DNA of 64,000 nt from Eubacteriales bacterium (GTDB taxonomy: Bacteria > Bacillota > Clostridia > Lachnospirales > Lachnospiraceae), in contig JAUNGC010000001.1 of the NCBI GenBank assembly GCA_030524745.1, forward strand, positions 124,001-188,000. The letters run 5' to 3'. The translations under genes were made by a program, and so were the position numbers. The notes beneath the pieces are model-generated. The model saw only the letters and a program-made list of their open reading frames with translations. It had not been told where the DNA came from and did not search any database. This document shows positions 42,752-51,521 of this stretch, piece by piece. Position 1 is the first letter of the stretch; the number at the start of each line of letters is the position of its first letter.

Positions 42752-44722
42752 TTAAATCATTCCAATGTGATGGCCGGACATCAGCCATTTTAAATTAAAA
42801 CGGTAATGCAGACGGCTTGATATTAAATGAATCATATGGTCAGGCGACTGCACAGCCTGTAAATAACCAAGCGGTTGCCCATGGTATTTGTCCATGAGAA
42901 AGGGTGGACAGGATGCCCCCGGGTCATATTTTTCAGGGACATTTTTCCCTGTTGTAATGAGACGCTGTATCGGCCAGGTCTTACACTCGTCAAAACTCAC
43001 TGCAGCATACAGTCCATAGCCATGCAGAATCCTTCCCTCCGCATCCGTCAGATCCATGCCCTGTATATGGCCGGCAATCACATCATATTGCGGATCCGTA
43101 AAACTAAAGAACACGATCGGTCCTTCTTTTAAGCGCAGCAGACAACAACGCTGTGCGTAACCGATTGGGGGAAAGGGAGAAGCATGGTAACTCCAGTTTC
43201 TCCCCATATCTTCCGACACGCTCACAGGCATTTTCCCATCGATCAATTGCCGCCCGCAGCGGCTTTCGGAACGTCCATACGCCACCAGACGTCCATCGCG
43301 CAGCTGCAAAACCGCGCCATGTACACCTGCAATCCATCCCGCTGTTTTATCAGGTTTTAGAAAATTCTCTGCATTTTCCCCATAAGCGGTCCGCATCTCA
43401 AAGGAATCCAGATTCGCATTGCTTCGGAATAAAACCGTTCCCTGACGCCTGTTTTTCATATCATACATATCTGCCGGAAGCAATATTCTTCCGTCATTGT
43501 CAATCGTCGGCGCACAAATCGGTTTATTTGTTGAATAATGGGCATTTACATAACGTTCTCTGCTCCATGTTACTCCATTATCCTCACTGACGCGGAAAAC
43601 GCTCACCAGGTTAAACTCCGTCCCGCTCATGGAAATACCGTTAAAGTGAAACAGTCTGCCATCCGGATGGCAAAAAACGGCTGTAGAACTCATATTTCTA
43701 TCGGCTATTTTGTAAAATTCATCCGCAGTATCCCACTCTTCTGCGCCAAATCGCAGTCTGGCCGCTAAAACAGTCAATTCTCTGCCGCATTCCCGTTTCG
43801 CTGAAAACCATGTGGCAAACAAGTCGCCGTTCTCCAATACCGCAATCGACGGTACATGGTTATGCGGATAAAACGGTCCCTCTTCCAAAAGTTCCGGCGG
43901 TCTTACAAAAACAAGCGGCTCTTTAAAAACAGCCTGTTCAATCCGGGAATAATACGCTTTTTCCTGTCTCACATCCCGCTGCCACCGGAAGGTTCTCCCC
44001 TGCGTTTTCACCGGCATCGGCACAATTTCCGTACAGACCAGCCGGAATCCGATAATTTCATTCCTCGTTTCAGGAAGAGCAGCCATCCGGTTTGCGCTTC
44101 GCAAATATTCCATCGTTGTATTGACGCTGCCGCCGCGTGTCACGCGGTAAATTCCCTGTTTGGGTCCTCCGGGATCTGTCTGTTCTCCGTCCGGATAAGG
44201 CGCATACCAATCCAGGCACCACTCTTCAACAAGGCCATGCATATCATACAGTCCCCAGGCATTCGCCTGCTTCTGCGCGACATGCATATCGGGAACTTCA
44301 TCCGAAAAAAAATCCTCCTGCGAAAAAGTGATTTCCGGCAGTGTATCACCGCTGGAAAATGCCGTGTTCGTTCCGGCCCTGCATGCATATTCCCACTCTG
44401 CCTCCGTCGGCAGGCGGTATTTTTTCTTTTCTTTATTACTGAGCCATTCTGCGAAAGCACAGGCTTCCTGCCAGGTCACATTCGTGCAGGCATCGTCCCG
44501 GGAAGAATGCTTCAGATCCCGATACCTGATATGCCCCGGATGAAACTCCTCAAATTGTCCGTTTGTCACCGGCGTTTCCTGCATCCAGAACCCTCTGCTG
44601 ATTTTTACGGAATGTACCGGTCTCTCGTCCGCTTCCTGTCCGCCTTCCCCCATAAGGAAACATCCTTCAGGAATGGGGCAAAAATTCATTTTCAGCGTAT
44701 TCGTCCAAAGTTCATTTTTCAT
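42752..44722 (-). CDS. Fusion: formylglycine-generating-enzyme-like (SUMF1) domain + sialidase-like BNR propeller
   Basis: The 656-residue cytoplasmic protein has no signal peptide. Residues about 12-232 form a SUMF1/FGE-type domain (ETPVTNGQFEEF, YRLPTEAEWEYACRAG, WGLYDMHGLVEEW, RVTRGGS, GFRLV). The Cys pair that real formylglycine-generating enzymes have after RGGS is absent (SVNTTMEYLRS). Residues about 265-650 form a BNR propeller with PHNHVPSIAVLENGDL and three Asp boxes: SEDNGVTW (379), SEDMGRNW (503) and a degenerate SFDECKTW (576). It probably cleaves a glycoside imported by the ABC transporter encoded upstream; the substrate is unproven. The start at 44722 has AGGGG 6 nt upstream. 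Confidence 0.8.
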   Translation of the reverse strand: MKNELWTNTLKMNFCPIPEGCFLMGEGGQEADERPVHSVKISRGFWMQETPVTNGQFEEFHPGHIRYRDLKHSSRDDACTNVTWQEACAFAEWLSNKEKKKYRLPTEAEWEYACRAGTNTAFSSGDTLPEITFSQEDFFSDEVPDMHVAQKQANAWGLYDMHGLVEEWCLDWYAPYPDGEQTDPGGPKQGIYRVTRGGSVNTTMEYLRSANRMAALPETRNEIIGFRLVCTEIVPMPVKTQGRTFRWQRDVRQEKAYYSRIEQAVFKEPLVFVRPPELLEEGPFYPHNHVPSIAVLENGDLFATWFSAKRECGRELTVLAARLRFGAEEWDTADEFYKIADRNMSSTAVFCHPDGRLFHFNGISMSGTEFNLVSVFRVSEDNGVTWSRERYVNAHYSTNKPICAPTIDNDGRILLPADMYDMKNRRQGTVLFRSNANLDSFEMRTAYGENAENFLKPDKTAGWIAGVHGAVLQLRDGRLVAYGRSESRCGRQLIDGKMPVSVSEDMGRNWSYHASPFPPIGYAQRCCLLRLKEGPIVFFSFTDPQYDVIAGHIQGMDLTDAEGRILHGYGLYAAVSFDECKTWPIQRLITTGKNVPEKYDPGASCPPFLMDKYHGQPLGYLQAVQSPDHMIHLISSRLHYRFNLKWLMSGHHIGMI

Positions 44723-44735
44723 GCAATTCCCCTGG

Positions 44736-46382
44736 TTATCCATTTGTCTCCTGATATGCTTTCTCGGCATCGTTGTAAATCTGCTCCATTTCCAAAGCGC
44801 CGTTTTGTTTAAAATATTCCACCATATCATCAAATTTCTCTATAGGTTCAATTCCCATGATGATCTGGTTGATCGTCGTATTTCCGTAATCCGTAATACT
44901 CTGTTTGATTTCTGTGAGACGTTCGCTCTGCTCAATTGTAAAAGGCGGATCTACCGGAACGCTGATAAAATCATCGTCCTGCTCCTTATAAAAATCATAA
45001 ACTGCCTTCTGATTCCAGCCGTCTCCAAGGAAAGGATCATAGATCGTATATAGCCAGGACGGCGCAAAAATATCCGTATTTAATCCATAATCTGACTGCA
45101 GTTTATAAAAAGCATTATCCGCATTGACATATTTATCCAGTGTCTTCTGTGTCCACTGCGGCTCTCCGTTTTCATCATATTCAAAGCTGTCGCCTTCAAC
45201 ACCCCATCCATAGTTGATCGCGCCTTCTTCACTGTAAGCCCAATCCAAAAACTTCACCAGAAGCTCCGGATTTTCGCAGTTTGCGGACACACCATACATC
45301 GTAAACTTGTGATCCCGCGCACGGTAATTTGCAGTCTCTCCGTATTGATTTTCAAGCAAAGGCACCATCGTAAAATATGCGTCCGGGTCCGTCACTGCAA
45401 GATTCTTATTAATATCGGACACAAACGTAGGATTTTCATAGAAAAACATAACCTTGCCGGCGGAGCATTCTTCCTGCAGGTTGGAAAGGGTCTTTGTCAG
45501 ATATTCGCTGTCCAGAATTCCGTCCGCATACAGGCCGCTCATAAAGGAAAGGAAGTCTCTGTAACGATCCTCAATGCGTCCCAGATGCCAGACATTATTT
45601 TCGTCGCGGTACATATTATAGTCGGCTCCGATAGAACGGGTAACGCTTAAATAATCAACACCGATCAGACGATTCTGTCCCCGGGCTGCATATGGAATCA
45701 TATCCGGATACAAATCATGCAAAGTCGCCAGCGTATCCCTCAATTCCTCCCATGTGGTGGGCATCGGAAGATTATTCTTTTCCAGTAAGTCTCCGCGGAT
45801 CATTCCAACGGTTCCGGGCTGCTGGTTTGTATCCCTTCGGATAATGCCAAGCGTATATATCTTATTATCTATCTTTGTGCGCGCATAATCCGGTATGTTC
45901 TCAAAATCACTTTGGATATGCGGCGCATACTGCTCCACCAAATCTGTCAAATCAAGCAAAGCCTCATCATCCACCATTTCCTGAAGCGGTACAAACTGCG
46001 GATTTACATAAAAGAAATCCGGCAGTTCATCGCTCGCATACAGCGCGCTCATTTTGGTCGTATATTCACTGCTGGGAATAATAACAGGTTGAATCCGGAC
46101 GCCGGTGATGCGGGCAGCCTCATCCCATGCCGGCATATCTTCAGAAATGGGGAGCGCTGCATTCTCTGAAATACCAAATGTAAACGTCACCTCTTCCTCT
46201 GTAAGTCTCGACGATGTCCCTTCCTCACCCGCCGTCTCTTCCTGCTGTTCTGACACCATATCCTTTTCCGCCATTTCGTCCGTCGCAGTAACGCCGCTCC
46301 CGCCGCCGGACTGGCCGCACCCGGATATCAATGCTGCTGTCAAAACCAATGTTACAATCCGTTTCACCACATTTTTTTTCAT
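44736..46382 (-). CDS. Extracellular oligosaccharide-binding lipoprotein (LipO/LplA-like)
   Basis: The 548-residue lipoprotein has a signal peptide with lipobox ISGC (Cys22), a Gly/Glu-rich spacer, and a family-1 binding-protein fold of the long Firmicute type (SALYASDELPDFFYVNPQF, NNLPMPTTWEELRDTL, CENPELLVKFLDWAYSEEGA). These proteins deliver plant oligosaccharides to LplB/LplC permeases, whose genes lie just upstream. GGAGGG precedes the ATG. A small GC stem (CCGCTT/AAGCGG, 46438-46461) in the 119-nt gap before it may adjust its expression relative to the permeases. Confidence 0.92.
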   Translation of the reverse strand: MKKNVVKRIVTLVLTAALISGCGQSGGGSGVTATDEMAEKDMVSEQQEETAGEEGTSSRLTEEEVTFTFGISENAALPISEDMPAWDEAARITGVRIQPVIIPSSEYTTKMSALYASDELPDFFYVNPQFVPLQEMVDDEALLDLTDLVEQYAPHIQSDFENIPDYARTKIDNKIYTLGIIRRDTNQQPGTVGMIRGDLLEKNNLPMPTTWEELRDTLATLHDLYPDMIPYAARGQNRLIGVDYLSVTRSIGADYNMYRDENNVWHLGRIEDRYRDFLSFMSGLYADGILDSEYLTKTLSNLQEECSAGKVMFFYENPTFVSDINKNLAVTDPDAYFTMVPLLENQYGETANYRARDHKFTMYGVSANCENPELLVKFLDWAYSEEGAINYGWGVEGDSFEYDENGEPQWTQKTLDKYVNADNAFYKLQSDYGLNTDIFAPSWLYTIYDPFLGDGWNQKAVYDFYKEQDDDFISVPVDPPFTIEQSERLTEIKQSITDYGNTTINQIIMGIEPIEKFDDMVEYFKQNGALEMEQIYNDAEKAYQETNG

Positions 46383-46501
46383 TCCGTATACCCTCCTGAA
46401 CTTTAAGTTTTATAAAAAATTCTATTGAAAGGATTTACCGCTTTCCTGCGCAAAGAAGCGGCAGCTCCTTAAAATACATACTCACCTGACTCCAAACGAT
46501 C

Positions 46502-47395
46502 TCATCCTTTTAAAGCGCCTACCATCACCCCTTTCTCAAAGTACCGGCTGATAAACGGATAAATCACCAGAATCGGAAGCGCCGATACAATAATCATTCC
46601 ATACTGAATCGATCTCTGTGCGATTCCTCCCACGCCCGCCGCCATTTCCATATTCAATGTGGCGGATTCCGTCATTCCGCTTAAAACAAGACTGCGGAGA
46701 TATAGCTGCACCGGATACAAATTCTTATCGGTAAAGTAGAACATGGCATGTACATAGCCGTTCCAATGGGCCACGGCATAGAACAGCACCATCGTTGCGA
46801 TAATGGGTTTTGATAGCGGTAAAACCACTTTGTAAAGCAACTGTAAATCATTTGCCCCGTCAATGTATGCCGATTCTGTCAGTTCCTCCGGCAACCCCTG
46901 GAAAGAGGTGCGCATAATGATCATATTGAATACGTTGACCGCCCCCGGTAACACTACCGCCCAATAAGTGTTCAACAGCTTCAATTGATTAATCAGAAGA
47001 TAATTCGGTATCATGCCGCCGCTGAAAAACATTGTAAATGTAATAAACGCCGTAATAATGCCTCTGCCGTAAAAATCCCTCCTGGAAAGAGGATAAGCGC
47101 AGATAATCGTCATGACGATATTAATAGAAGTTCCTAACAATGTGATAATCGCTGTATTTTTATACGTTTTCAGAAAATATCCGTCCGTCAGAAACTGCTT
47201 ATAGACATCTAAGTGAAATCCACTCGGAAAAAAGCGCACTCTTCCGGCCATGACGGCATCCGCACTGCTGACAGAAACGATAACCATATAATAGATCGGG
47301 TAAATGACTACAAATATTACTGCGCACATGAGCAGGGTATTGATCCCATTAAAAATGAGACTATCGTTCCCTTTATGAACTTTGTTTCCCGTCAT
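46502..47395 (-). CDS. Carbohydrate ABC transporter permease (LplC/YtcP-like)
   Basis: The 297-residue MalG-type permease has six helices. The coupling loop is ESAYIDGANDLQLLYKVVLPLSKPIIATM (EAA motif). It ends ISRYFEKGVMVGALKG, typical of YtcP/LplC. GGAGGAG before the ATG at 47395 sets the start; eight upstream codons belong to the gap after the LplB gene. It acts with the neighbouring permease and lipoprotein. The ATPase is not encoded here, so a shared MsmK-type ATPase elsewhere is expected. Confidence 0.93.
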   Translation of the reverse strand: MTGNKVHKGNDSLIFNGINTLLMCAVIFVVIYPIYYMVIVSVSSADAVMAGRVRFFPSGFHLDVYKQFLTDGYFLKTYKNTAIITLLGTSINIVMTIICAYPLSRRDFYGRGIITAFITFTMFFSGGMIPNYLLINQLKLLNTYWAVVLPGAVNVFNMIIMRTSFQGLPEELTESAYIDGANDLQLLYKVVLPLSKPIIATMVLFYAVAHWNGYVHAMFYFTDKNLYPVQLYLRSLVLSGMTESATLNMEMAAGVGGIAQRSIQYGMIIVSALPILVIYPFISRYFEKGVMVGALKG

Positions 47396-47405
47396 AATTC
47401 TCCTC

Positions 47406-48344
47406 CTACCATAATCCATCCTGTCCCAGCTTTTTGCTCACGGCATTCGTGATGCACAGCATCGTCAGATTAATCACGGAACTAAACAGATCGATTGCCG
47501 CCGCATAGCTGTACTGCGCTCCTTCCAGCCCCCGTCGATAAACATATGTGGAGATAATATCGCTGACTTCATAAGTCGCCGCATTCTGCATCAAAAGGAC
47601 CTTGTCAAAAGACACATTCATCATCTGACCCGTATTTAAAATCAGCATCGTTACAATTGTCGGTAAAATACAGGGCAGGGAAATATTCAATATTTGCCTG
47701 AACCTGCCGGCTCCGTCTATCTTCGCGGCCTCATAAAGTTCCATATTCACATTGGACAATGCAGCGATGTAGATGATCGCGCTCCATCCTGTATTCTGCC
47801 AGACTTCCGAAGCCACATACAGAAAACGGAAGTATTTGCTCTCAATGAGAAAAGAGGTTCTTGTTCCTCCCAGAAAAGCAATCAAATCATTAATAATACC
47901 ATCTCTGGAGCAAAACATCGTCAGCATGGATACCACAACTACAACAGAAATAAAATGCGGTAAAAAACTGACATTCTGCACAAGACCCGCAAAACGGCGG
48001 TTTGGCAGTTCATTTACCAAAAGAGCAAATATCACGGGAAGCGGAAATGCAATCAATATCTGCCAGAAACTTAAAAGCAGCGTATTTCTGACCAGCTTCC
48101 AGAAAGCCGGATCAAACAGATATTCTTTAAAATGAGAGAAGCCTACCCATTCGCTTCCGAAAATTCCTCTTCTTATTTTAAAATTCTCAAAAGCTATCAC
48201 CACGCCATACATCGGAAGATACTTGAAAATAATAAAATAGACGATCGGAACTGCAATTAATAAATACAAGTATCTGTTTCGATAGAGCCGGCGTCTTATC
48301 TGCGGCCATCGTTTTTTCTTTTTTGCGTCTGTCATCACCTTCAT
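47406..48344 (-). CDS. Carbohydrate ABC transporter permease (LplB-like)
   Basis: The 312-residue MalF-type permease has six helices. Marks are the IIFKYLPMYGVVIAFENFKIRRGIFGSEWVGF-type N-terminal region and the EAA loop YEAAKIDGAGRFRQILNISLPCILPTI. The start MKVMTDAKKKKR at 48344 overlaps the PdxA2 stop by 4 nt (ATGA) and has GGGGAGG 8 nt upstream. This places the transporter in the same transcript as the catabolic enzymes. Confidence 0.93.
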   Translation of the reverse strand: MKVMTDAKKKKRWPQIRRRLYRNRYLYLLIAVPIVYFIIFKYLPMYGVVIAFENFKIRRGIFGSEWVGFSHFKEYLFDPAFWKLVRNTLLLSFWQILIAFPLPVIFALLVNELPNRRFAGLVQNVSFLPHFISVVVVVSMLTMFCSRDGIINDLIAFLGGTRTSFLIESKYFRFLYVASEVWQNTGWSAIIYIAALSNVNMELYEAAKIDGAGRFRQILNISLPCILPTIVTMLILNTGQMMNVSFDKVLLMQNAATYEVSDIISTYVYRRGLEGAQYSYAAAIDLFSSVINLTMLCITNAVSKKLGQDGLW

Positions 48345-49447
48345 CCAGGCAACCTCCCCGTTTTGTGCTGCGCCATCCGTGCCGCACATTCAATTGCATT
48401 CATCAGACTCGCCTCGCTGCTTGTCCCTTTTCCCGCCATCGCAAACCCCGTACCATGATCCACGCTGGTTCGTATGATCGGCAGCCCCAGTGTTATATTT
48501 ACCCCCTCCACCGTTTTCCACCTCTGTTTTTTTCTGTCATACACAAAACCCGCCGTCTTTATGGGAATATGCCCCTGATCATGATACATGCAGACCACAA
48601 TGTCATAAATGCCTCCCAAGGCCTCCGAGAATACGCTGTCCGGCGGCAAAGGCCCGATTGCATCTATTCCCTTTTCCCTGGCAGCTTCTATCGCCGGTTT
48701 GATTTCTGTTTGTTCTTCCGTTCCAAACATACCATTCTCACCGCAATGAGGATTCAGGCCCGCTACCGCTATATGAGGCTGCACAATCCCCATATTCAGG
48801 CAGGCGCTATGCGCCATTTCAATCACCTCCAGCACGCGCGCTTTCTTCACCTTTTCACATGCCTGCCGCAGTGAACAGTGCGTGGAAACATGTACAACCC
48901 GGAAATCATGCAGCATCAGCATCATCGCGTATCTTTTTGTCTGCGTATAGGCGGCGTAGATTTCCGTGTGTCCGTCAAAGTGAGTGCGGCCTTCTGAATA
49001 ACGCCCTTTTTCTTCCTGTAACGCCAGATTCACCGCTTCCTTGCTGAATGCATTCGTACAGGTCGCATCCACTTCCCCAGCCATCGCCAGTTCGATTACT
49101 TTTTTCACGCTCCTGAAAGCGGCGCTTCCTCCCTCTACGCTAACCTTTCCCAGTTGAAATTCTGCCGGATCCCGAATCAGTTCCAGATCCAGGACGTCGA
49201 TGATCCCCGGCATAAATTTCGCTTCCGAAATGCTGTTGCATGGGTGAACAATCATATCCGGACGCCCGGCAATCCGAACGGCCTGTTTTATCATTCCGGC
49301 ATCTCCTACCACAACAGGCCTGCAAAATTCATATAATTGAGCATGTGCCAATGCCTTGACCGAAATTTCCGGACCATTTCCTGCCGGATCTCCCATTGTT
49401 ATGCCGATGATCGGTTTTTTCATCATATCTTCCGTATCCTTCTCCAT
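48341..49447 (-). CDS. pdxA2: PdxA2-type 4-phospho-tetronate dehydrogenase (4-hydroxythreonine-4-phosphate dehydrogenase family)
   Basis: The 368-residue metal- and NAD-dependent dehydrogenase of the PdxA family has GITMGDPAGNGPE (15-27), metal ligands His160 (FDGHTE), His190 (VSTHCSL) and His289 (MYHDQGH), plus LNPHCGENGMFG. Next to a DUF1537 kinase, PdxA2 enzymes oxidise and decarboxylate 4-phospho-D-threonate or -erythronate to dihydroxyacetone phosphate, instead of serving vitamin B6 synthesis. The start could be this ATG (3 nt after the previous stop) or MMKKPIIG at 49426. The stop overlaps the permease gene. Confidence 0.9.
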   Translation of the reverse strand: MEKDTEDMMKKPIIGITMGDPAGNGPEISVKALAHAQLYEFCRPVVVGDAGMIKQAVRIAGRPDMIVHPCNSISEAKFMPGIIDVLDLELIRDPAEFQLGKVSVEGGSAAFRSVKKVIELAMAGEVDATCTNAFSKEAVNLALQEEKGRYSEGRTHFDGHTEIYAAYTQTKRYAMMLMLHDFRVVHVSTHCSLRQACEKVKKARVLEVIEMAHSACLNMGIVQPHIAVAGLNPHCGENGMFGTEEQTEIKPAIEAAREKGIDAIGPLPPDSVFSEALGGIYDIVVCMYHDQGHIPIKTAGFVYDRKKQRWKTVEGVNITLGLPIIRTSVDHGTGFAMAGKGTSSEASLMNAIECAARMAQHKTGRLPG

Positions 49448-49450
49448 TTC

Positions 49451-50353
49451 CTAGCGCAATCCCTTTGCCTCATTTTCACGCATGACCCGTTTTAACGCTT
49501 CCAGCCCTTCTTCCGGCATCAGATGGAACGGCGCCCGGCATTTCCCCACGTTAAATCCCAAAAGCCCGACTGCCGTTTTCACAACCGTATTCGGATTGCC
49601 GTACCGAAAACAGTCCCGAAAACTCCGAATACTCTCATTCGCCCGTTTTGCTTCTTCTATCCGCCCTTCCCTGAACAGCCGATAAATGGATACCATTGTC
49701 TCCGGATAAACATTTGCACAGCCGGCAATGCCGCCTGCGCCACCGGCCAGAAGCGTCCAGATAATGAACTGATCGTTGCCGGAAAGAACCCGGAAGCGTT
49801 CTGTATTCACTGCCGCGATATAATTTAAAATATTGGCAAAACTTCCGCTGGAATCCTTGATTCCCACAATATTATCAATCTTCGACAGGGAAGCCACCGT
49901 AGCCGTCTCCAGAACATTACCGGTCCGGGCCGGTATATGATACAAAATGATCGGTAAATCCACATTTTGGGCGATCTCTCTGTAATGCCAATAAAGCATC
50001 TCCTGACTTGCCGCAGCAAAACCGGGCGTAATAACGGACAAAACATCCGCACCCATTTTTTGAGCGGCAAGACTTAATTCTATCGTTTCTTTCGTCGATG
50101 TGCAGCCGGTTCCGGCATATACCAAGACTCTTCCGCCGCACTGATCGACGACAGTCTCCAATACTTTCTGTTTTTCCCTGCGGTCAAGGATATATCCCTC
50201 CCCGTTTGTTCCGCAGGCAAATATCCCCTGACAGCCGCTCATAATCAGCCGCTCAACCTGATTTTTTAATTCTGTAAAATTGATGCTTCCGTCTGTGTGC
50301 ATGGGCGTCACCACCGGACAAATAATTCCCTCTATTTTTGATTGTGCCGTCAT
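49451..50353 (-). CDS. DapA/NanA-family class I aldolase
   Basis: The 300-residue (beta/alpha)8 enzyme has a Schiff-base Lys166 (GIKDSSG), Tyr138 (LYHIPARTG) and a GTNGE pyruvate-binding motif (48-52) where DapA has GTTGE. The DapA tyrosine-pair segment (PYY) reads PGF. It is therefore unlikely to make dihydrodipicolinate. It is better read as a 2-keto-3-deoxy-acid aldolase or dehydratase releasing or using pyruvate. The start at 50353 is 2 nt after the dehydrogenase gene's stop. Its substrate should be the ulosonic or ulosaric acid of this pathway. Confidence 0.88.
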   Translation of the reverse strand: MTAQSKIEGIICPVVTPMHTDGSINFTELKNQVERLIMSGCQGIFACGTNGEGYILDRREKQKVLETVVDQCGGRVLVYAGTGCTSTKETIELSLAAQKMGADVLSVITPGFAAASQEMLYWHYREIAQNVDLPIILYHIPARTGNVLETATVASLSKIDNIVGIKDSSGSFANILNYIAAVNTERFRVLSGNDQFIIWTLLAGGAGGIAGCANVYPETMVSIYRLFREGRIEEAKRANESIRSFRDCFRYGNPNTVVKTAVGLLGFNVGKCRAPFHLMPEEGLEALKRVMRENEAKGLR

Positions 50354-50357
50354 TTCC

Positions 50358-51521
50358 TTACATAACCTCCCGATACAAACGCCGGGCATCCTCTTCCGTG
50401 AGGACACGCGGATTATTCATAAGCAGTCTCTGCGTCTGCATGCCGACCCGGACAAGATCTTCAAGATCGGATTCCAAAACTCCCAGTCCGCGAAGTGAAA
50501 TCGGAATATCCAAATGCCTGACAATTTCCTCTAACCGCCGAATCACCCATGCTGATTTTTCTTCCTCCGTCCGGCATGTTCTCTTCTCATCATGACAGCA
50601 GCGTTCATATACGGCAGCCAGACGCCCTCTGCAGACAGGCTCATTAAAACGCATGACCGGAACCAGCAAAATCGCATTTGCAATTCCATGCGCTATATGA
50701 TATTTCCCCCCAAGCGGATAGCTGAGCGCATGAACGGCTGTGGTACCCGAAGCCGTTATTGCCAGTCCTCCGTAAAAAGCCGCTATCTGCATACAGTTTT
50801 TATCTTCCATGGCATCCGGATCATCACATGCTTTCTCAATGTGATTCAAAATCAAATCCAGACCTTCCAGGGCAAACATATCGCTGAAGGGATTGGCCTT
50901 TTTCCCGATAAAACACTCCAGGCAGTGCGCCAATGCATCCACCCCTGTAGCTGCCGCTATCTTTCGCGGCATTTTCTGAACCATGCGGGCATCCAGAATC
51001 ACATAATCGGCAATCATGCTTTCATTGACAATTCCGAATTTCATTTCATTTTCCGGCACGGATACAATTGCGTTCGGCGTCGCCTCCGCACCCGTTCCGG
51101 CAGTCGTGGGAATCATGATCACAGGCATCCGCCGGTCGGCCAGAGACGGCGCTTCCATTAAATCCTGCACTGTATAGTCGGTTCCCGCCAATAAGCCGGC
51201 CAGTTTGGCTGTGTCCATTACGCTGCCGCCGCCGCAGCCAATAATCATATCTGCCTGTAATCTTCCCGACTGTTCCGCCAGCTTTTGTACCATTTCATAA
51301 TCCGGTTCCGGCTGCAATTCATCCAGTATATCATAACGGCTTCCCGCCTTACGCACTTCTTTCAGAACAATCTCCAGCAGTCCGCTTTCCCGAATCCCCT
51401 TATCCGTAAACAGAAGAACATGCCCGGCATCATGTTTTTGCAAAATATTTTCTATCTTTTCCAGCGCATTTTCACCGCTATATACAGCGTGCGGCATTAT
51501 AAGATTATAATTCATCAGCAT
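50358..51521 (-). CDS. Iron-type alcohol dehydrogenase
   Basis: The 387-residue group III (iron-dependent) dehydrogenase has the NAD loop GCGGGSVMDTAK (95-106) and metal ligands Asp195, His199 (DALAHCLE), His264 (VHALSYPLGG) and His278 (YHIAHG). It would reduce an aldehyde or oxidise an alcohol. In this operon a reduction of the four-carbon aldehyde left by the aldolase would supply the kinase with a tetronate. The start overlaps the kinase stop; AAGGA lies upstream. Confidence 0.9.
   Translation of the reverse strand: MLMNYNLIMPHAVYSGENALEKIENILQKHDAGHVLLFTDKGIRESGLLEIVLKEVRKAGSRYDILDELQPEPDYEMVQKLAEQSGRLQADMIIGCGGGSVMDTAKLAGLLAGTDYTVQDLMEAPSLADRRMPVIMIPTTAGTGAEATPNAIVSVPENEMKFGIVNESMIADYVILDARMVQKMPRKIAAATGVDALAHCLECFIGKKANPFSDMFALEGLDLILNHIEKACDDPDAMEDKNCMQIAAFYGGLAITASGTTAVHALSYPLGGKYHIAHGIANAILLVPVMRFNEPVCRGRLAAVYERCCHDEKRTCRTEEEKSAWVIRRLEEIVRHLDIPISLRGLGVLESDLEDLVRVGMQTQRLLMNNPRVLTEEDARRLYREVM

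Noticed and set aside
49451..50353. Lysine-biosynthesis dihydrodipicolinate synthase (dapA)
   Set aside because: Active-site motifs are altered (GTNGE, PGF in place of PYY) and the gene sits in an acid-sugar catabolic operon away from lysine genes.
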